From contig NZ_JQMJ01000004.1 in the NCBI RefSeq assembly GCF_000744655.1, positions 3,348,001-3,412,000 of the forward strand: DNA of 64,000 nt. Direction: 5' to 3'. The position numbers and the translations under genes are program-made. The first letter of the stretch is position 1; every line of letters starts with the position of its first letter. Source of the stretch: Streptacidiphilus rugosus AM-16 (GTDB lineage Bacteria > Actinomycetota > Actinomycetes > Streptomycetales > Streptomycetaceae). Shown piece by piece: positions 36,471 through 46,631 of this stretch. Below the pieces are notes generated by a model, which was given only the letters and a program-made list of their open reading frames with translations, was not told where the DNA came from and did not search any database.

Positions 36471-37934
36471 GTGGAGGGACGGATCTCGGCCGCGCGGGCT
36501 CGCGCGGCGCTCCGACGACTGCCCGTGTGGGCGCCGCCCGTTGCGCTGGCGCTGTTCCTCGGCGTCCGGCATCTGGGCCGCCCGCTCCTCTGGCGCGACG
36601 AGCTCGCCAGCTGGAGCGCGGCACGGCGCAGCGCGGGCCAGCTGTGGGGCCTGCTCGACCATGTGGACGCGGTCTCCGGGGCCTACTACTTCCTGCTGCA
36701 CGGCTGGATCCAGCTCTTCAGCGGCTCGGCGGTCGGCCTGCGCCTCCCCAGCGTGCTGGCGACGGCGGCGACGGCGGGGCTGACCGCACTGGTCGGCCGG
36801 CAGATCTTCGGCGCCCGCGCGGGGCTGTGGGCGGGGATCCTCTTCGCCTTCGTCCCGACCGTCCTGCGCTACGCGCAGGAGGCGCGTTCGTACGCGCTGG
36901 CCGACACGGCTGTGCTCTTCGCCACCTGGCAGCTGGTGCTCCTGCTGGACCGCAAGGGACCGCGCCCGCGCGGGCGGACCGCCTGGGCCTGGGCCGGTTA
37001 CGGCGCGACCCTGGTCCTGGTGGGACTGCTGCACCTGGTCGGGCTGAGCGTGCTGGCCGCCCACGCGTGGCTGCTGGTGACGCGGCGCCGCGACGCGTGG
37101 CGCGGCTTCGCCGTCGCGGTGGCCCTGGCCGTGCTGGCCCTGTCGCCGCTGATGCTCTTCGGCCAGGACCAGTCCGACCGGCAGCTGGGCTGGGTCCCCC
37201 GCCCCGGGCTGACGGCCGTGCCCGGCATGTTGCACGACCTCACCGCGTCCTGGCCCGTCACCGCGGCCCTGTTGCTGCTCGCCGCGGTCGGCGCGGCCCG
37301 CCGTCCCGGGCTGGTCTACCTGCCGGTCCCGCTGCTGCCGGTGTTCGTGGTCTGGATCGGCTCGCAGGGCGCGCACTCGTTCTGGGTCCAGCGCTACCTG
37401 CTGTTCGTGGTCCCGCTGTGGACCGTCCTGGCGGGCGCCGGCGCGGAACGCCTGCCGTGGTCCCGCTGGACCGCGCCCGCGTCCGTGCTGCTGGTCGGCG
37501 CGCTGGCGTTCACCTCACTGCGCAGCGAGAGCCAGCCCTTCGCCCACACCGACACGGACTGGCACGCCGGCGCGGCCGTCATCGCCGACGGCTACCGCGC
37601 GGGCGACGCGATCGTCCCCGAAAGGGGTCCCGGCGCGCCGTACATGACCGACCTGGGCATCTCCTACTACCTGCCGCCCACCATCCACCCCAGGGACCTG
37701 TTCGTCAGCGTCCCCGCCGTCGCCCGCGACGACCTCCTCGCCTCCGAGTGCGCGAGACCCGCGTCCTGTCTCCACGACGCCCCCCGCATCTGGGTCGTCG
37801 GCTACGGCCACACCCTCAGCCCCCTGACCGGCCTCCCCCGCGCCCAGCAGTCCGCCCTCACGGCGTACTACCGCCTCACCGAGATCCGCTACGTCAACAA
37901 CCTCACCCTGGGCCTGCTGACCCGCAAGAGCTAG
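36471..37934 (+). CDS. GT39/ArnT-like polytopic glycosyltransferase family protein
   Basis: 487 residues with about nine or ten hydrophobic helices. After the first helix, PLLWRDELASWSAAR holds an acidic pair (D43, E44) placed as in GT-C enzymes that use lipid-linked sugars. RYAQEARSYAL is a conserved second loop in this family, often annotated as mannosyltransferase. The last roughly 130 residues form an extracytoplasmic tail with two Cys (SECARPASCL). It is inserted, in the opposite direction, between rplO and secY. Donor and acceptor cannot be told from sequence. Confidence 0.8.
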   Translation: MEGRISAARARAALRRLPVWAPPVALALFLGVRHLGRPLLWRDELASWSAARRSAGQLWGLLDHVDAVSGAYYFLLHGWIQLFSGSAVGLRLPSVLATAATAGLTALVGRQIFGARAGLWAGILFAFVPTVLRYAQEARSYALADTAVLFATWQLVLLLDRKGPRPRGRTAWAWAGYGATLVLVGLLHLVGLSVLAAHAWLLVTRRRDAWRGFAVAVALAVLALSPLMLFGQDQSDRQLGWVPRPGLTAVPGMLHDLTASWPVTAALLLLAAVGAARRPGLVYLPVPLLPVFVVWIGSQGAHSFWVQRYLLFVVPLWTVLAGAGAERLPWSRWTAPASVLLVGALAFTSLRSESQPFAHTDTDWHAGAAVIADGYRAGDAIVPERGPGAPYMTDLGISYYLPPTIHPRDLFVSVPAVARDDLLASECARPASCLHDAPRIWVVGYGHTLSPLTGLPRAQQSALTAYYRLTEIRYVNNLTLGLLTRKS

Positions 37935-38490
37935 GACCGGTCCGGGCCGGGCCGGACGTCGGGAGGCGGCCGGTGGCGACCCAGGCGGCGACGAGCGGCT
38001 CAGCGGGTTCGCCGAGCGAGCGCGCCCGCAGGATGTGCAGCAGGAACTCGGCGGCCATCGCGAAGAGCAGCGGGGAGGACTCCTGGTCGTGGCCCGCCCG
38101 ATCGAGCACCAGTCGGCCGGCCGGGAGGACTCCGCTCTCGAGACCTGCCTGGACGCCTCTCGTCGCGGCACGGTCCAGCTCCTCGGGCAGGCCCGGCAGC
38201 AACGTCCCCGGCAGCAGCCCCGCCAGCGGCACCGGGGCGACCGTCTCCCAGCACCTGACCCGCCAGGCCAGGCGATGGCCCTCTCCGGGCACGAACTCAC
38301 CGCCCACCAGTGCCACGAACCGGCACCCACCCCGGTTCTGGTGCAGCTCCAGCAGCGCTCGCGTCCGGGGTCCTGGGGCCGCGGGCCGCGCGGGGACGAG
38401 CCCGCTCGTCTGCCGCCTGCCCATGAGCCCGAACTCCGGCCGGTCCTCGTCGACGGCCGCCTCGCGGCCGGCCGTCCTCACCTCGATCAC
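37903..38490 (-). CDS. Unrecognised soluble protein
   Basis: About 195 residues. Third-position GC is uniformly high over the frame, which supports coding. GTG at 38488-38490 is preferred because a GAGGGGG Shine-Dalgarno lies eight bases upstream; the ATG at 38524 sits directly against the rplO terminator stem. Text includes DEDRPEFGLMGRRQTSG, LHQNRGGCRFVALVGGEF and HDQESSPLLFAMAAEFLLHI. It has no signal or membrane helix. The 3' end overlaps that of the GT39 gene by 32 bp. I do not recognise a family. Confidence 0.6.
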   Translation of the reverse strand: MIEVRTAGREAAVDEDRPEFGLMGRRQTSGLVPARPAAPGPRTRALLELHQNRGGCRFVALVGGEFVPGEGHRLAWRVRCWETVAPVPLAGLLPGTLLPGLPEELDRAATRGVQAGLESGVLPAGRLVLDRAGHDQESSPLLFAMAAEFLLHILRARSLGEPAEPLVAAWVATGRLPTSGPARTGPSSCGSAGPG

Positions 38491-38526
38491 CTGGCGTACC
38501 CCCTCTCGCACCGGTGCAGAAAACAT

Positions 38527-38560
38527 CAGGCCCGGTCCCCCCGAAGGGGGACCGGGCCTG
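38527..38560 (-). terminator. UUCG-capped terminator after rplO
   Basis: Perfect 15-bp arms, CAGGCCCGGTCCCCC (38527-38541) and complement (38546-38560); the minus-strand loop is TTCG and TGTTTTCTG follows. It shows that the spc transcript can end at rplO. Confidence 0.9.
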
Positions 38561-38576
38561 AGTGTCAGGGACGAGC

Positions 38577-39032
38577 TCAGATGAGCTCGGTCACCGTGCC
38601 GCCGGCGGCGGTGATCTTCTCGGCGGCGGAGCCGGAGACGGCGTCAACCGACACCTGCAGCGCCACGGAGATCTCGCCGGTGCCCAGCACCTTGACGAGC
38701 GAGTTCTTGCGAACAGCGCCCTTGGCGACCAGGTCCTCGACCGTGACCTCGCCACCCTGCGGGTAGAGCGCGGCCAGCTTGTCGAGGTTCACGACCTGGA
38801 ACTCGACACGGAACGGGTTCTTGAAACCCTTCAGCTTCGGCAGACGCATGTGAAGGGGCATCTGGCCACCCTCGAAGCGCTGCGGAACCTGGTAACGGGC
38901 CTTCGTACCCTTGGTACCACGACCAGCGGTCTTACCCTTGGAGCCCTCACCACGACCAACACGGGTCTTGGCGGTCTTGGCACCCGGGGCGGGACGCAGG
39001 TTGTGGATCTTCAGCGGGTTCTGCTCCGCCAT
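38577..39032 (-). CDS. rplO: 50S ribosomal protein L15
   Basis: 151 residues starting [20 protein letters not shown], with [17 protein letters not shown] and [18 protein letters not shown]. Late-assembly large-subunit protein. It directly follows rpmD by one base and ends at a strong terminator instead of running into secY. Confidence 0.98.
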   Translation of the reverse strand: MAEQNPLKIHNLRPAPGAKTAKTRVGRGEGSKGKTAGRGTKGTKARYQVPQRFEGGQMPLHMRLPKLKGFKNPFRVEFQVVNLDKLAALYPQGGEVTVEDLVAKGAVRKNSLVKVLGTGEISVALQVSVDAVSGSAAEKITAAGGTVTELI

Positions 39033-39033
39033 C

Positions 39034-39216
39034 TCAGTCCACCTCCTCGACCGTGACGAGGTGGCGGACGGTGTGGGCCATCCCGCGGATCTCGGGACGG
39101 TCCTCCTTCACGACCACGTCGTGCATGCGCTTGAGACCAAGCGAACGCAGGGTGTCACGGTGGTTCTGCTTGCTACCGATGTAGGACTTGACCTGGGTGA
39201 TCTTCAGGCGAGCCAT
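39034..39216 (-). CDS. rpmD: 50S ribosomal protein L30
   Basis: 60 residues starting [20 protein letters not shown], with [10 protein letters not shown] and [16 protein letters not shown]. The start codon overlaps the rpsE stop (TAATG). Confidence 0.98.
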   Translation of the reverse strand: MARLKITQVKSYIGSKQNHRDTLRSLGLKRMHDVVVKEDRPEIRGMAHTVRHLVTVEEVD

Positions 39217-39842
39217 TACGCAGCCCCCTGCCCAGCGGCCCGGGCGCGCAGCAGCGCAGCCGGGGCGACGTCCTCCAGCGGCAGACCACGACGGGCGGCG
39301 ATCTCCTCGGGGCGCGAAAGGCCCTTCAGCGCGGCCACCGTCGCGTGGACGATGTTGATCGCGTTGTCGGAGCCCAGGGACTTCGACAGGATGTCGTGCA
39401 CGCCGGCGCACTCGAGCACGGCACGCACCGGACCACCGGCGATGACGCCGGTACCCGGGGAAGCCGGCTTGAGCAGGACGACGCCCGCGGCCTTCTCGCC
39501 CTGGATGGGGTGAGGGATGGTGCCCTGGATACGGGGGACCTTGAAGAAGTGCTTCTTGGCCTCCTCCACACCCTTGGCGATGGCGGCCGGCACCTCCTTG
39601 GCCTTGCCGTAACCGACACCCACGGTGCCGTCACCGTCGCCCACCACGACCAGCGCGGTGAAGCTGAAACGACGACCACCCTTGACAACCTTGGCGACAC
39701 GGTTGATCGCTACGACGCGCTCGACGTAAGCGGTCTTCTCGACGACGGCGCCGCCGTCACGACCATCACGCTTACGGTCCCGCCGCTCGCCACCGCCGGT
39801 GCCGCCGCCGGCGCCGCTACCGCGGCGCTGGGGTCCAGCCAT
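39216..39842 (-). CDS. rpsE: 30S ribosomal protein S5
   Basis: 208 residues. A Gly/Arg-rich N-terminal extension (about 1-34) precedes [20 protein letters not shown] and [31 protein letters not shown] and [14 protein letters not shown] follow. S5 acts in decoding fidelity and mRNA unwinding. Stop overlaps rpmD. Confidence 0.98.
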   Translation of the reverse strand: MAGPQRRGSGAGGGTGGGERRDRKRDGRDGGAVVEKTAYVERVVAINRVAKVVKGGRRFSFTALVVVGDGDGTVGVGYGKAKEVPAAIAKGVEEAKKHFFKVPRIQGTIPHPIQGEKAAGVVLLKPASPGTGVIAGGPVRAVLECAGVHDILSKSLGSDNAINIVHATVAALKGLSRPEEIAARRGLPLEDVAPAALLRARAAGQGAA

Positions 39843-39888
39843 TGGATTTACCTCTCTCGTTTACGTCCGTCAGCCTGTGGCGGGCGGG

Positions 39889-40272
39889 TCAGAAGTCCAG
39901 ACCGGCCTCACGGGCGGCGTCCGCCAGAGCCGCAATGCGGCCGGCGTACTGGTTGCCCGCGCGGTCGAACACGACCTGCTCGATGCCGGCAGCCTTGGCG
40001 CGCTCGGCGACCAGGGCTCCGACCTTCTTCGCCTGCTCGGTCTTGTCAGCCTCGTTGCCCTTGATGGACACGTCGAGGGTGGACGCCGAAGCCAGCGTGT
40101 GGCCCGCGAGGTCGTCGATCACCTGCGCCACGATGTGGCGGTTGGACCGGGAGACCACGAGGCGCGGACGAACCGGAGTACCGGAGACGCGCTTGCGGAC
40201 GCGGATGGCGCGGCGCTTACGGGCGGCGGCCTTGTAGCCGTTGCCCTTGCCGATCTTCACACCGACAGTCAT
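39889..40272 (-). CDS. rplR: 50S ribosomal protein L18
   Basis: 127 residues with [36 protein letters not shown] and [20 protein letters not shown]. Binds 5S rRNA. It begins three bases after rplF. Confidence 0.98.
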   Translation of the reverse strand: MTVGVKIGKGNGYKAAARKRRAIRVRKRVSGTPVRPRLVVSRSNRHIVAQVIDDLAGHTLASASTLDVSIKGNEADKTEQAKKVGALVAERAKAAGIEQVVFDRAGNQYAGRIAALADAAREAGLDF

Positions 40273-40275
40273 GGG

Positions 40276-40815
40276 TTACTTACCACTCTTTCCGACCTTG
40301 CGGCGGATGACCTCGCCCGCGTACTTGACGCCCTTGGCCTTGTACGGGTCGGGCTTACGCAGCTTGCGGATCTTCGCGGCGACCTCGCCGACCTTCTGCT
40401 TGTCGATGCCGTCCACGTGGAACTTGGTCGGCGACTCGACCACGAAGGAGATGCCCTCCGGGGCCGGGACCAGGATCGGGTGGCTGTAGCCGAGGGAGAA
40501 CTCCATGTCGGAGCCCTTCGCCGCGACACGGTAACCAACACCGCTGATCTCGAGCGACTTGCGGTAGCCCGCGGTCACGCCGGTGATCATGTTCGCCACC
40601 AGCGTGCGGGTCAGGCCGTGCAGGGCCTTCGACATACGCTCGTCGTTCGGGCGAGAGACGAGCAGGGTGCCGTCCTCAGCCTTGGCGATGTCGATCGGCG
40701 CGGCGACGGTGTGGGAGAGGGAACCCTTGGGGCCCTTCACCGAGACCGTCCGGCCATCGATGGTGACGTCCACGCCGGCGGGAACCGGGATGGGCAGCCG
40801 TCCAATGCGAGACAT
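40276..40815 (-). CDS. rplF: 50S ribosomal protein L6
   Basis: 179 residues starting [20 protein letters not shown], with [13 protein letters not shown] and the C-terminal [20 protein letters not shown] signature. Sits near the factor-binding site of the 50S subunit. Confidence 0.98.
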   Translation of the reverse strand: MSRIGRLPIPVPAGVDVTIDGRTVSVKGPKGSLSHTVAAPIDIAKAEDGTLLVSRPNDERMSKALHGLTRTLVANMITGVTAGYRKSLEISGVGYRVAAKGSDMEFSLGYSHPILVPAPEGISFVVESPTKFHVDGIDKQKVGEVAAKIRKLRKPDPYKAKGVKYAGEVIRRKVGKSGK

Positions 40816-40838
40816 TGCTGTACCTCCGTTTCCCTGAA

Positions 40839-41246
40839 TTACCAGACGTAGGCGAGGACTTCCCCACCCACGCCCTTCTTGGCAGCCTGCTGGCCGGTGA
40901 GCAGACCCTGCGACGTGGAGATGATCGCCACGCCCAGGCCGCCGAGCACCTTCGGCATAGCGGTGGACTTGGTGTAGACCCGCAGACCCGGCTTGCTGAT
41001 GCGCTTGATGCCAGCGATCGAGCGCTCACGGTTCGGGCCGAACTTGAGGTCGATGGTCAGCTTCTTGCCGACCTCGCCCTCCTTCGGCTCCTCGACCTTC
41101 CAGCCGGTGATGTAACCCTCCTGCTGGAGGATCTCGGCGATGTGAGTCTTGATCTTGCTGTGCGGCATCGCGACGGTGTCGTGGTAGGCCGAGTTCGCGT
41201 TTCGCAGACGCGTCAGCATGTCTGCGATCGGGTCGGTCATGGTCAT
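40839..41246 (-). CDS. rpsH: 30S ribosomal protein S8
   Basis: 135 residues starting [20 protein letters not shown], with [20 protein letters not shown] and [20 protein letters not shown]8 binds 16S helix 21 and is the spc-operon regulator in E. coli; whether that applies here is unknown. Codon 3 ATG is an alternative start. Confidence 0.98.
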   Translation of the reverse strand: MTMTDPIADMLTRLRNANSAYHDTVAMPHSKIKTHIAEILQQEGYITGWKVEEPKEGEVGKKLTIDLKFGPNRERSIAGIKRISKPGLRVYTKSTAMPKVLGGLGVAIISTSQGLLTGQQAAKKGVGGEVLAYVW

Positions 41247-41347
41247 GATGGCCTGTGGCCTCTCTCACCGCGGTTTCCGCGCGCCTCGTTTGCAGAAGGG
41301 GCACGGGACCTACGGTGTAGTAAGACGAATTCGGGGCAGCACGGGCC

Positions 41348-41375
41348 CCGACCTCCCGAGGATACAGGAGGCCGG
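41348..41375 (-). promoter_or_regulatory. Imperfect hairpin in the rpsN-rpsH spacer
   Basis: CCGACCTCC (41348-41356) and GGAGGCCGG (41367-41375), one mismatch, 10-nt loop, in the unusually long 185-nt gap between rpsN and rpsH. It could be an attenuator, a processing site or an S8-type leader structure. Confidence 0.35.
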
Positions 41376-41431
41376 GAGCCCGGCTGACGCGAGGTTGCTT
41401 ACCTAAGAGCCTCAGCAGTCCGAAGGACGGA

Positions 41432-41617
41432 CTACCAGGAGCTCTTGGTCACGCCCGGCAGCTCGCCGCGGTGCGCCATCTCACGAAGGCAGACACGGCA
41501 GAGGCCGAACTTGCGGTACACGGAGTGCGGACGGCCGCAGCGCTGGCACCGGGTGTAACCCCGGACGCCGAACTTCGGCTTGCGCTCCGCCTTGGCGATC
41601 AGCGCCTTCTTCGCCAT
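41432..41617 (-). CDS. rpsN: 30S ribosomal protein S14, zinc form (type Z)
   Basis: 61 residues with the zinc ribbon C24-x2-C27 ... C40-x2-C43 ([20 protein letters not shown]). This is the short zinc-binding S14; a zinc-free paralogue is often present elsewhere in such genomes. Confidence 0.98.
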   Translation of the reverse strand: MAKKALIAKAERKPKFGVRGYTRCQRCGRPHSVYRKFGLCRVCLREMAHRGELPGVTKSSW

Positions 41618-41620
41618 GGG

Positions 41621-42190
41621 TCAGCTCTCCTTGAACGGGAAGCCGAGAGCCCGCAGCAGCGCCCGGCCCTCGTCGTCGGTCTGGGCGGTGGTCACCACGG
41701 TGATGTCCATACCACGCTGGCGGTCGACCTTGTCCTGGTCGATCTCGTGGAACATCACCTGCTCGGTCAGACCGAAGGTGTAGTTGCCCTTGCCGTCGAA
41801 CTGCTTCGGCGACAGGCCGCGGAAGTCGCGGATGCGCGGGAGCGCAAGCGAGACCAGGCGGTCAAGGAACTCCCACATGCGGTCACCACGGAGGGTGACG
41901 TGGGCGCCGATCGGCTGACCCTCACGCAGCTTGAACTGCGCGATGCTCTTGCGAGCCTTGGTCACGGTCGGCTTCTGGCCGGTGATCGCGGTGAGGTCCT
42001 TGACCGCACCGTCGATCAGCTTCGAGTCGCGAGCGGCCTCGCCCACACCCATGTTGACCACGACCTTGACCAGGCCGGGGATCAGCATGACGTTCTCGTA
42101 GCTGAACTGCTCGTGCAGCTGACCCTTGATCTCGGAGCGGTAGCGCTCCTTGAGGCGGGGGCTGACCTTCTCAATCGAGGTGTCGGTCAT
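41621..42190 (-). CDS. rplE: 50S ribosomal protein L5
   Basis: 189 residues with [40 protein letters not shown] and the [21 protein letters not shown]-terminus. Binds 5S rRNA and P-site tRNA. Start overlaps the rplX stop by one base. Confidence 0.98.
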   Translation of the reverse strand: MTDTSIEKVSPRLKERYRSEIKGQLHEQFSYENVMLIPGLVKVVVNMGVGEAARDSKLIDGAVKDLTAITGQKPTVTKARKSIAQFKLREGQPIGAHVTLRGDRMWEFLDRLVSLALPRIRDFRGLSPKQFDGKGNYTFGLTEQVMFHEIDQDKVDRQRGMDITVVTTAQTDDEGRALLRALGFPFKES

Positions 42191-42525
42191 CAGATGTCCT
42201 CACCGGTGCGCTTGGCAACACGGATCTTGTTGCCCTCGTCGTCGAAGCGGTAACCGACGCGGGTGACGACCTTCTTGCCGTCCTTCTCCACAACCAGCTG
42301 AACGTTGCTGACGTGGATCGGGGCCTCGACGGTCACGATGCCGCCGGCCTTGGAGCCGTTGGCGGTGGGCGTGGCCTTGGTGTGCTTCTTGACCCGGTTG
42401 ACACCCTCGACGAGGACCTTGGACGTGGTCGGGAAGGCCTGGATGACCTTGCCCTGCTTGCCCTTGTCCTTGCCGGTGATGACCTGGACCAGGTCACCCT
42501 TCTTGATCTTCATGCTGTTAGCCAT
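42190..42525 (-). CDS. rplX: 50S ribosomal protein L24
   Basis: 111 residues: [20 protein letters not shown], then [20 protein letters not shown] (KOW motif) and [10 protein letters not shown]. Assembly initiator of the 50S subunit. The Met at codon 5 is an alternative start. Confidence 0.98.
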   Translation of the reverse strand: MANSMKIKKGDLVQVITGKDKGKQGKVIQAFPTTSKVLVEGVNRVKKHTKATPTANGSKAGGIVTVEAPIHVSNVQLVVEKDGKKVVTRVGYRFDDEGNKIRVAKRTGEDI

Positions 42526-42528
42526 TGG

Positions 42529-42900
42529 TTAGAGCACCTCCGGCGCGAGCGAGATGATCTTCATGAACTTCTTCTCACGCAGCTCACGGCCCACCGGGCC
42601 GAAGATGCGGGTACCGCGCGGGTCGCCATCGGTGTTCTTGAGGATGACGGCGGCGTTCTCGTCGAAACGGATGTAGGAACCGTCCGGACGACGGCGCTCC
42701 TTCACAGTCCGCACGACGACGGCCTTGACCACGTCGCCCTTCTTCACATTGCCACCGGGGATCGCGTCCTTGACGGTCGCCACGATGACGTCGCCGATGC
42801 CCGCGTAGCGCCGGCCGGAGCCACCGAGAACGCGGATGCAAAGGATTTCCTTCGCGCCCGTGTTGTCGGCGACACGCAGTCGCGACTCCTGCTGGATCAC
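42529..42900 (-). CDS. rplN: 50S ribosomal protein L14
   Basis: 123 residues from GTG 42898-42900 ([20 protein letters not shown]), with [20 protein letters not shown] and [20 protein letters not shown]. First gene after the S10-type block, so it may open the spc unit; SD AGGAG lies upstream. Confidence 0.98.
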   Translation of the reverse strand: MIQQESRLRVADNTGAKEILCIRVLGGSGRRYAGIGDVIVATVKDAIPGGNVKKGDVVKAVVVRTVKERRRPDGSYIRFDENAAVILKNTDGDPRGTRIFGPVGRELREKKFMKIISLAPEVL

Positions 42901-43003
42901 GTCTTTCTCCTGATCGTCAACGATCGGGACCGGGCCCGCCGCTGCTCACCCTGACACTCCCGGGGGAGTTCCTGGCACATACGACGGCGCCCAATCGCGT
43001 TCG
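42901..43003. promoter_or_regulatory. rpsQ-rplN spacer with two small palindromes
   Basis: 103 nt. It contains GATCGT-ca-ACGATC (42912-42925) next to the rplN SD and ACTCCC-gg-GGGAGT (42956-42969). These may be a leader structure or processing site between the S10 and spc units; no clear promoter is seen. Confidence 0.4.
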
Positions 43004-43276
43004 TTACTTGGCCTTCTCGAGGATCTCGACGACGCGCCAGCGCTTCGTCGCGGACAGCGGACGCGTCTCCATGAGGAGAACGCGGTCGCCGATGCCACAG
43101 GCGTTGGCCTCGTCGTGCGCCTTCAGCTTGTTGGTACGGCGGATGACCTTGCCGTACAGCGCGTGCTTGACGCGGTCCTCGACGGCGACGACGACGGTCT
43201 TGTCCATCTTGTCGCTGACGACGAGACCCTCACGGGTCTTGCGGAAACCGCGCGTCTCGTTGGTGTTCTCAGTCAT
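43004..43276 (-). CDS. rpsQ: 30S ribosomal protein S17
   Basis: 90 residues with [39 protein letters not shown] and [19 protein letters not shown]. Start overlaps the rpmC stop by one base. Confidence 0.98.
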   Translation of the reverse strand: MTENTNETRGFRKTREGLVVSDKMDKTVVVAVEDRVKHALYGKVIRRTNKLKAHDEANACGIGDRVLLMETRPLSATKRWRVVEILEKAK

Positions 43277-43497
43277 CAGGCGTCCTTCACCGTCTCGATG
43301 CCCAGCTCGCGCTCGCGCATCAGGGTGTAGATCCGCGCGATGTCCTTCTTGACGAGCTTGAGGCGCCCGTGGTTGTCGAGCTGCCCGGTCGCCGCCTGGA
43401 AGCGGAGGTTGAACAGCTCCTCCTTGCGCTCACGCAGCTGGGAGACCAGGGCCTCGTTGTCCAGCTCGCGCAGCTCAGCAGCCTTCGTGCCGGCCAT
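43276..43497 (-). CDS. rpmC: 50S ribosomal protein L29
   Basis: 73 residues: [20 protein letters not shown], then [20 protein letters not shown] and [15 protein letters not shown]. Sits near the exit tunnel. Coupled at both ends by one-base overlaps. Confidence 0.98.
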   Translation of the reverse strand: MAGTKAAELRELDNEALVSQLRERKEELFNLRFQAATGQLDNHGRLKLVKKDIARIYTLMRERELGIETVKDA

Positions 43498-43916
43498 CAG
43501 CTCTCACCTGCCTCGCGCCGGACGATCCGGCACTTCATCGGGAGCTTGTGAGCAGCGCGGGTGAGCGCCTCACGAGCAACCTTCTCGTTCGGGTAGGACA
43601 GCTCGAACATGACCCGACCCGGGTGCACGTTCGCGATCCACCACTCCGGCGAACCCTTACCGGAACCCATGCGGGTCTCGGCCGGCTTCTTGGTCAGCGG
43701 ACGGTCGGGGTAGATGTTGATCCACACCTTGCCACCACGCTTGATGTGACGGGTGATGGAGATACGAGCGGACTCGATCTGCCGGTTCGTCACATACGCC
43801 GGGGTGACGGCCTGGAGGCCGTACTCACCGAACGTGACCTCGGTGCCGCCCTTGGCGGCGCCGCGGCGCTTGGGGTGGTGCTGCTTGCGGTGCTTGACCC
43901 TGCGAGGGATCAGCAT
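43497..43916 (-). CDS. rplP: 50S ribosomal protein L16
   Basis: 139 residues: [40 protein letters not shown] and [20 protein letters not shown]. Lies near the A site of the peptidyl transferase centre. Begins two bases after rpsC. Confidence 0.98.
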   Translation of the reverse strand: MLIPRRVKHRKQHHPKRRGAAKGGTEVTFGEYGLQAVTPAYVTNRQIESARISITRHIKRGGKVWINIYPDRPLTKKPAETRMGSGKGSPEWWIANVHPGRVMFELSYPNEKVAREALTRAAHKLPMKCRIVRREAGES

Positions 43917-43918
43917 GG

Positions 43919-44746
43919 TCAGGCCTCCGTAACAGTGGTCTCAGCCGCAGCCGGAGCCTCGGTCGCGGCGGAAGCCGCGGGAGCCTCGGTGTTCTGCGGA
44001 CGGCGGCCGCGGCCACCGGCGGGACGCTCGCCACCACGACGGGGGCGCTCGCCCGGGCCACCCGCACGCGGCGGACGGTTGCCGGCCTTGGCGGCAGCGT
44101 TGTCGGCGCGGACCTCGGCGATGTTCTTGACGTCGCCCTTGTAGATCCACACCTTGACGCCGATGCGACCGAAGGTGGTCTTGGCCTCGAAGAAGCCGTA
44201 GTCCACGTTGGCGCGCAGCGTGTGCAGGGGCACACGGCCCTCGCGGTAGAACTCGCTGCGGGACATCTCAGCGCCGCCCAGACGGCCGGAGCACTGGATC
44301 TTGATGCCCTTGGCGCCGGACTTCATCGTGCCCTGCATGCTCTTACGCATGGCGCGACGGAAGGAGACGCGCGAGGACAGCTGCTCCGCGACGCCCTGAG
44401 CCACGAGCTGGGCGTCCAGCTCGGGGTTCTTGACCTCGAGGATGTTCAGCTGGACCTGCTTGCCCGTCAGCTTCTCGAGGTCGCCGCGGATGCGGTCGGC
44501 CTCGGTGCCGCGACGGCCGATGACGATGCCCGGACGAGCGGTGTGGATGTCCACCCGCACGCGGTCACGGGTGCGCTCGATCTCAACCTTCGAGATACCG
44601 GCGCGCTCCATGCCGGACGTCATCATGCGACGGATCGCGACGTCTTCCTTGACGTAGTCCTTGTACAGCTTGTCGGCGTACCAACGCGACTTGAAGTCGG
44701 TGGTGATGCCGAGGCGGAACCCGTGCGGGTTAACCTTCTGGCCCAT
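43919..44746 (-). CDS. rpsC: 30S ribosomal protein S3
   Basis: 275 residues. [15 protein letters not shown], the KH domain with [19 protein letters not shown], and GVEL-like C-domain. The last roughly 60 residues are an Arg/Gly/Pro then Ala/Glu/Thr-rich tail, as in streptomycete S3. Start overlaps the rplV stop. Confidence 0.98.
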   Translation of the reverse strand: MGQKVNPHGFRLGITTDFKSRWYADKLYKDYVKEDVAIRRMMTSGMERAGISKVEIERTRDRVRVDIHTARPGIVIGRRGTEADRIRGDLEKLTGKQVQLNILEVKNPELDAQLVAQGVAEQLSSRVSFRRAMRKSMQGTMKSGAKGIKIQCSGRLGGAEMSRSEFYREGRVPLHTLRANVDYGFFEAKTTFGRIGVKVWIYKGDVKNIAEVRADNAAAKAGNRPPRAGGPGERPRRGGERPAGGRGRRPQNTEAPAASAATEAPAAAETTVTEA

Positions 44747-45093
44747 TACCGGGTCCCTTCCTTCGACGCGACGACCACAGTGATGTGGCTCGTCCGCTTG
44801 CGGATCCGGTACGCGCGGCCCTGGGCCCGCGGACGGAAACGCTTCAGGGTCGGGCCCTCGTCGACGTAAGCCTCGGAGATGTAGAGGCTCTCGACGTCGT
44901 TGTGGTTGTAGTTGTGCTCGGCGTTCGCAATGGCGCTGTTGAGCACCTTGAGAACGGGCACAGACGCGGCCTGCGGAGCGAATCGCAGGACCGCCTGGGC
45001 CTCCGTGGCACTCATGCCACGGACAAGGTCCACCACGCGGCGGGCCTTCATGGGCGTTACGCGGATGTACCGCGCCGCTGCCCTGGCTTCCAT
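44746..45093 (-). CDS. rplV: 50S ribosomal protein L22
   Basis: 115 residues starting [20 protein letters not shown], with [18 protein letters not shown] and [20 protein letters not shown]. The start at 45091-45093 is chosen for the AAGGGGAC motif upstream and the usual length; an ATG nine codons earlier lacks an SD. L22 lines the exit tunnel. Confidence 0.97.
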   Translation of the reverse strand: MEARAAARYIRVTPMKARRVVDLVRGMSATEAQAVLRFAPQAASVPVLKVLNSAIANAEHNYNHNDVESLYISEAYVDEGPTLKRFRPRAQGRAYRIRKRTSHITVVVASKEGTR

Positions 45094-45139
45094 GGTTGTC
45101 CCCTTGATGGTGATTGTCATCGTGTCTTCGCTTCGCAGG

Positions 45140-45421
45140 TCAGCGACGCTTGGACTTGCGGTCGTCCTTGACGTGACCCTTGAACGTGCGGGTCGGCGCG
45201 AACTCACCGAGCTTGTGGCCGACCATCGACTCGGTGACGAACACCGGGACGTGCTTGCGGCCGTCGTGCACCGCGAGGGTGTGCCCGAGCATCGCCGGGA
45301 CGATCATGGAGCGACGGGACCAGGTCTTGATGACGTTCTGGGTACCGGCCTCGTTCTGGACATCCACCTTCTTCATGAGGTGGTCGTCGACGAAGGGCCC
45401 CTTCTTGAGACTGCGCGGCAT
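45140..45421 (-). CDS. rpsS: 30S ribosomal protein S19
   Basis: 93 residues: [40 protein letters not shown] and [16 protein letters not shown]. Sits in the 30S head with S13. Follows rplB by 11 nt. Confidence 0.98.
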   Translation of the reverse strand: MPRSLKKGPFVDDHLMKKVDVQNEAGTQNVIKTWSRRSMIVPAMLGHTLAVHDGRKHVPVFVTESMVGHKLGEFAPTRTFKGHVKDDRKSKRR

Positions 45422-45432
45422 CGAGACTGCTC

Positions 45433-46269
45433 CTAGCGCTTCTTGTTCGTCTTGCGGCGGCGGACGATCATCTTGTCGCTGGCCTTCTTCGGCTTGCGAG
45501 TACGACCCTCCTTCTGACCCCACGGCGAAACCGGGTGGCGACCACCGGAGGTCTTGCCCTCACCACCACCGTGCGGGTGGTCGATCGGGTTCATGGCGAC
45601 ACCACGCACGGTCGGGCGGACGCCCTTCCAGCGCATACGGCCGGCCTTGCCCCAGTTGATGTTGGACTGCTCGGCGTTGCCGACCTCTCCAACAGTCGCG
45701 CGGCAGCGCGCGTCCACGAGGCGGACCTCGCCGGACGGCATGCGCAGGTGGGCGTAGACGCCCTCCTTCGCCAGCAGCTGCACCGAGGAGCCCGCGGAAC
45801 GGGCGATCTTCGCGCCGCCACCGGGACGGAGCTCGATGGCGTGGATGACCGTACCGACCGGGATGTTCCGGAGCGGGAGGTTGTTGCCCGGCTTGATGTC
45901 GGCCGTGGGGCCGTTCTCAACCCGGTCGCCCTGGCCGAGCTTGGCCGGAGCGATGATGTAGCGCTTCTCGCCGTCTGCGTAGTGCAGCAGCGCGATGCGC
46001 GCGGTGCGGTTCGGGTCGTACTCGATGTGAGCGACCTTGGCCGGGACGCCGTCCTTGTCGTGACGACGGAAGTCGATGACACGGTACGCGCGCTTGTGGC
46101 CGCCACCCTGGTGGCGAACAGTCACACGACCGGTGTTGTTACGACCGCCCTTGCTGTGCAGCGGGCGGACCAGCGACTTCTCCGGCTCGGACCGCGTGAT
46201 CTCGACAAAGTCGGCAACGCTGGAGCCGCGACGGCCCGGCGTTGTCGGCTTGTACTTGCGGATGCCCAT
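45433..46269 (-). CDS. rplB: 50S ribosomal protein L2
   Basis: 278 residues: [40 protein letters not shown] core and the conserved [18 protein letters not shown] loop with the His important for peptidyl transfer. C-terminus [12 protein letters not shown]. Confidence 0.98.
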   Translation of the reverse strand: MGIRKYKPTTPGRRGSSVADFVEITRSEPEKSLVRPLHSKGGRNNTGRVTVRHQGGGHKRAYRVIDFRRHDKDGVPAKVAHIEYDPNRTARIALLHYADGEKRYIIAPAKLGQGDRVENGPTADIKPGNNLPLRNIPVGTVIHAIELRPGGGAKIARSAGSSVQLLAKEGVYAHLRMPSGEVRLVDARCRATVGEVGNAEQSNINWGKAGRMRWKGVRPTVRGVAMNPIDHPHGGGEGKTSGGRHPVSPWGQKEGRTRKPKKASDKMIVRRRKTNKKR

Positions 46270-46310
46270 GGCTTCTTCTGTCCTTAACCGTTACGGGATA
46301 CCCGCCGCCC

Positions 46311-46631
46311 TCAGGCGGCCGGGGCGTTCCCGAAGATGTCGATGCGGTTGCCCTCTGCCAGCGTCACGATGGCGCGCTTGGTGTCCTTGCGCTTGCCGAA
46401 ACCGGTGCGGGAGCGCTTGCGCTTGCCCTTGCGGTTGATCGTGTTGACGTCAGCGACCTTGACCGAGAAGACCGCCTCGACGGCTTGCTTGATCTGCGTC
46501 TTGTTGGCGTCCGGCGACACGATGAACGTGTACTTGTTCTCGTCGAGGAGCGCGTAGCTCTTCTCCGAGATGACCGGCTTGACCAGGACGTCACGGGGGT
46601 CCGTGAACGTCTTGCTGGTGATCTCGCTCAT
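46311..46631 (-). CDS. rplW: 50S ribosomal protein L23
   Basis: 106 residues: [40 protein letters not shown] and [14 protein letters not shown]. Docking site for trigger factor and SRP at the exit tunnel. Start overlaps the rplD stop by one base. Confidence 0.98.
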   Translation of the reverse strand: MSEITSKTFTDPRDVLVKPVISEKSYALLDENKYTFIVSPDANKTQIKQAVEAVFSVKVADVNTINRKGKRKRSRTGFGKRKDTKRAIVTLAEGNRIDIFGNAPAA

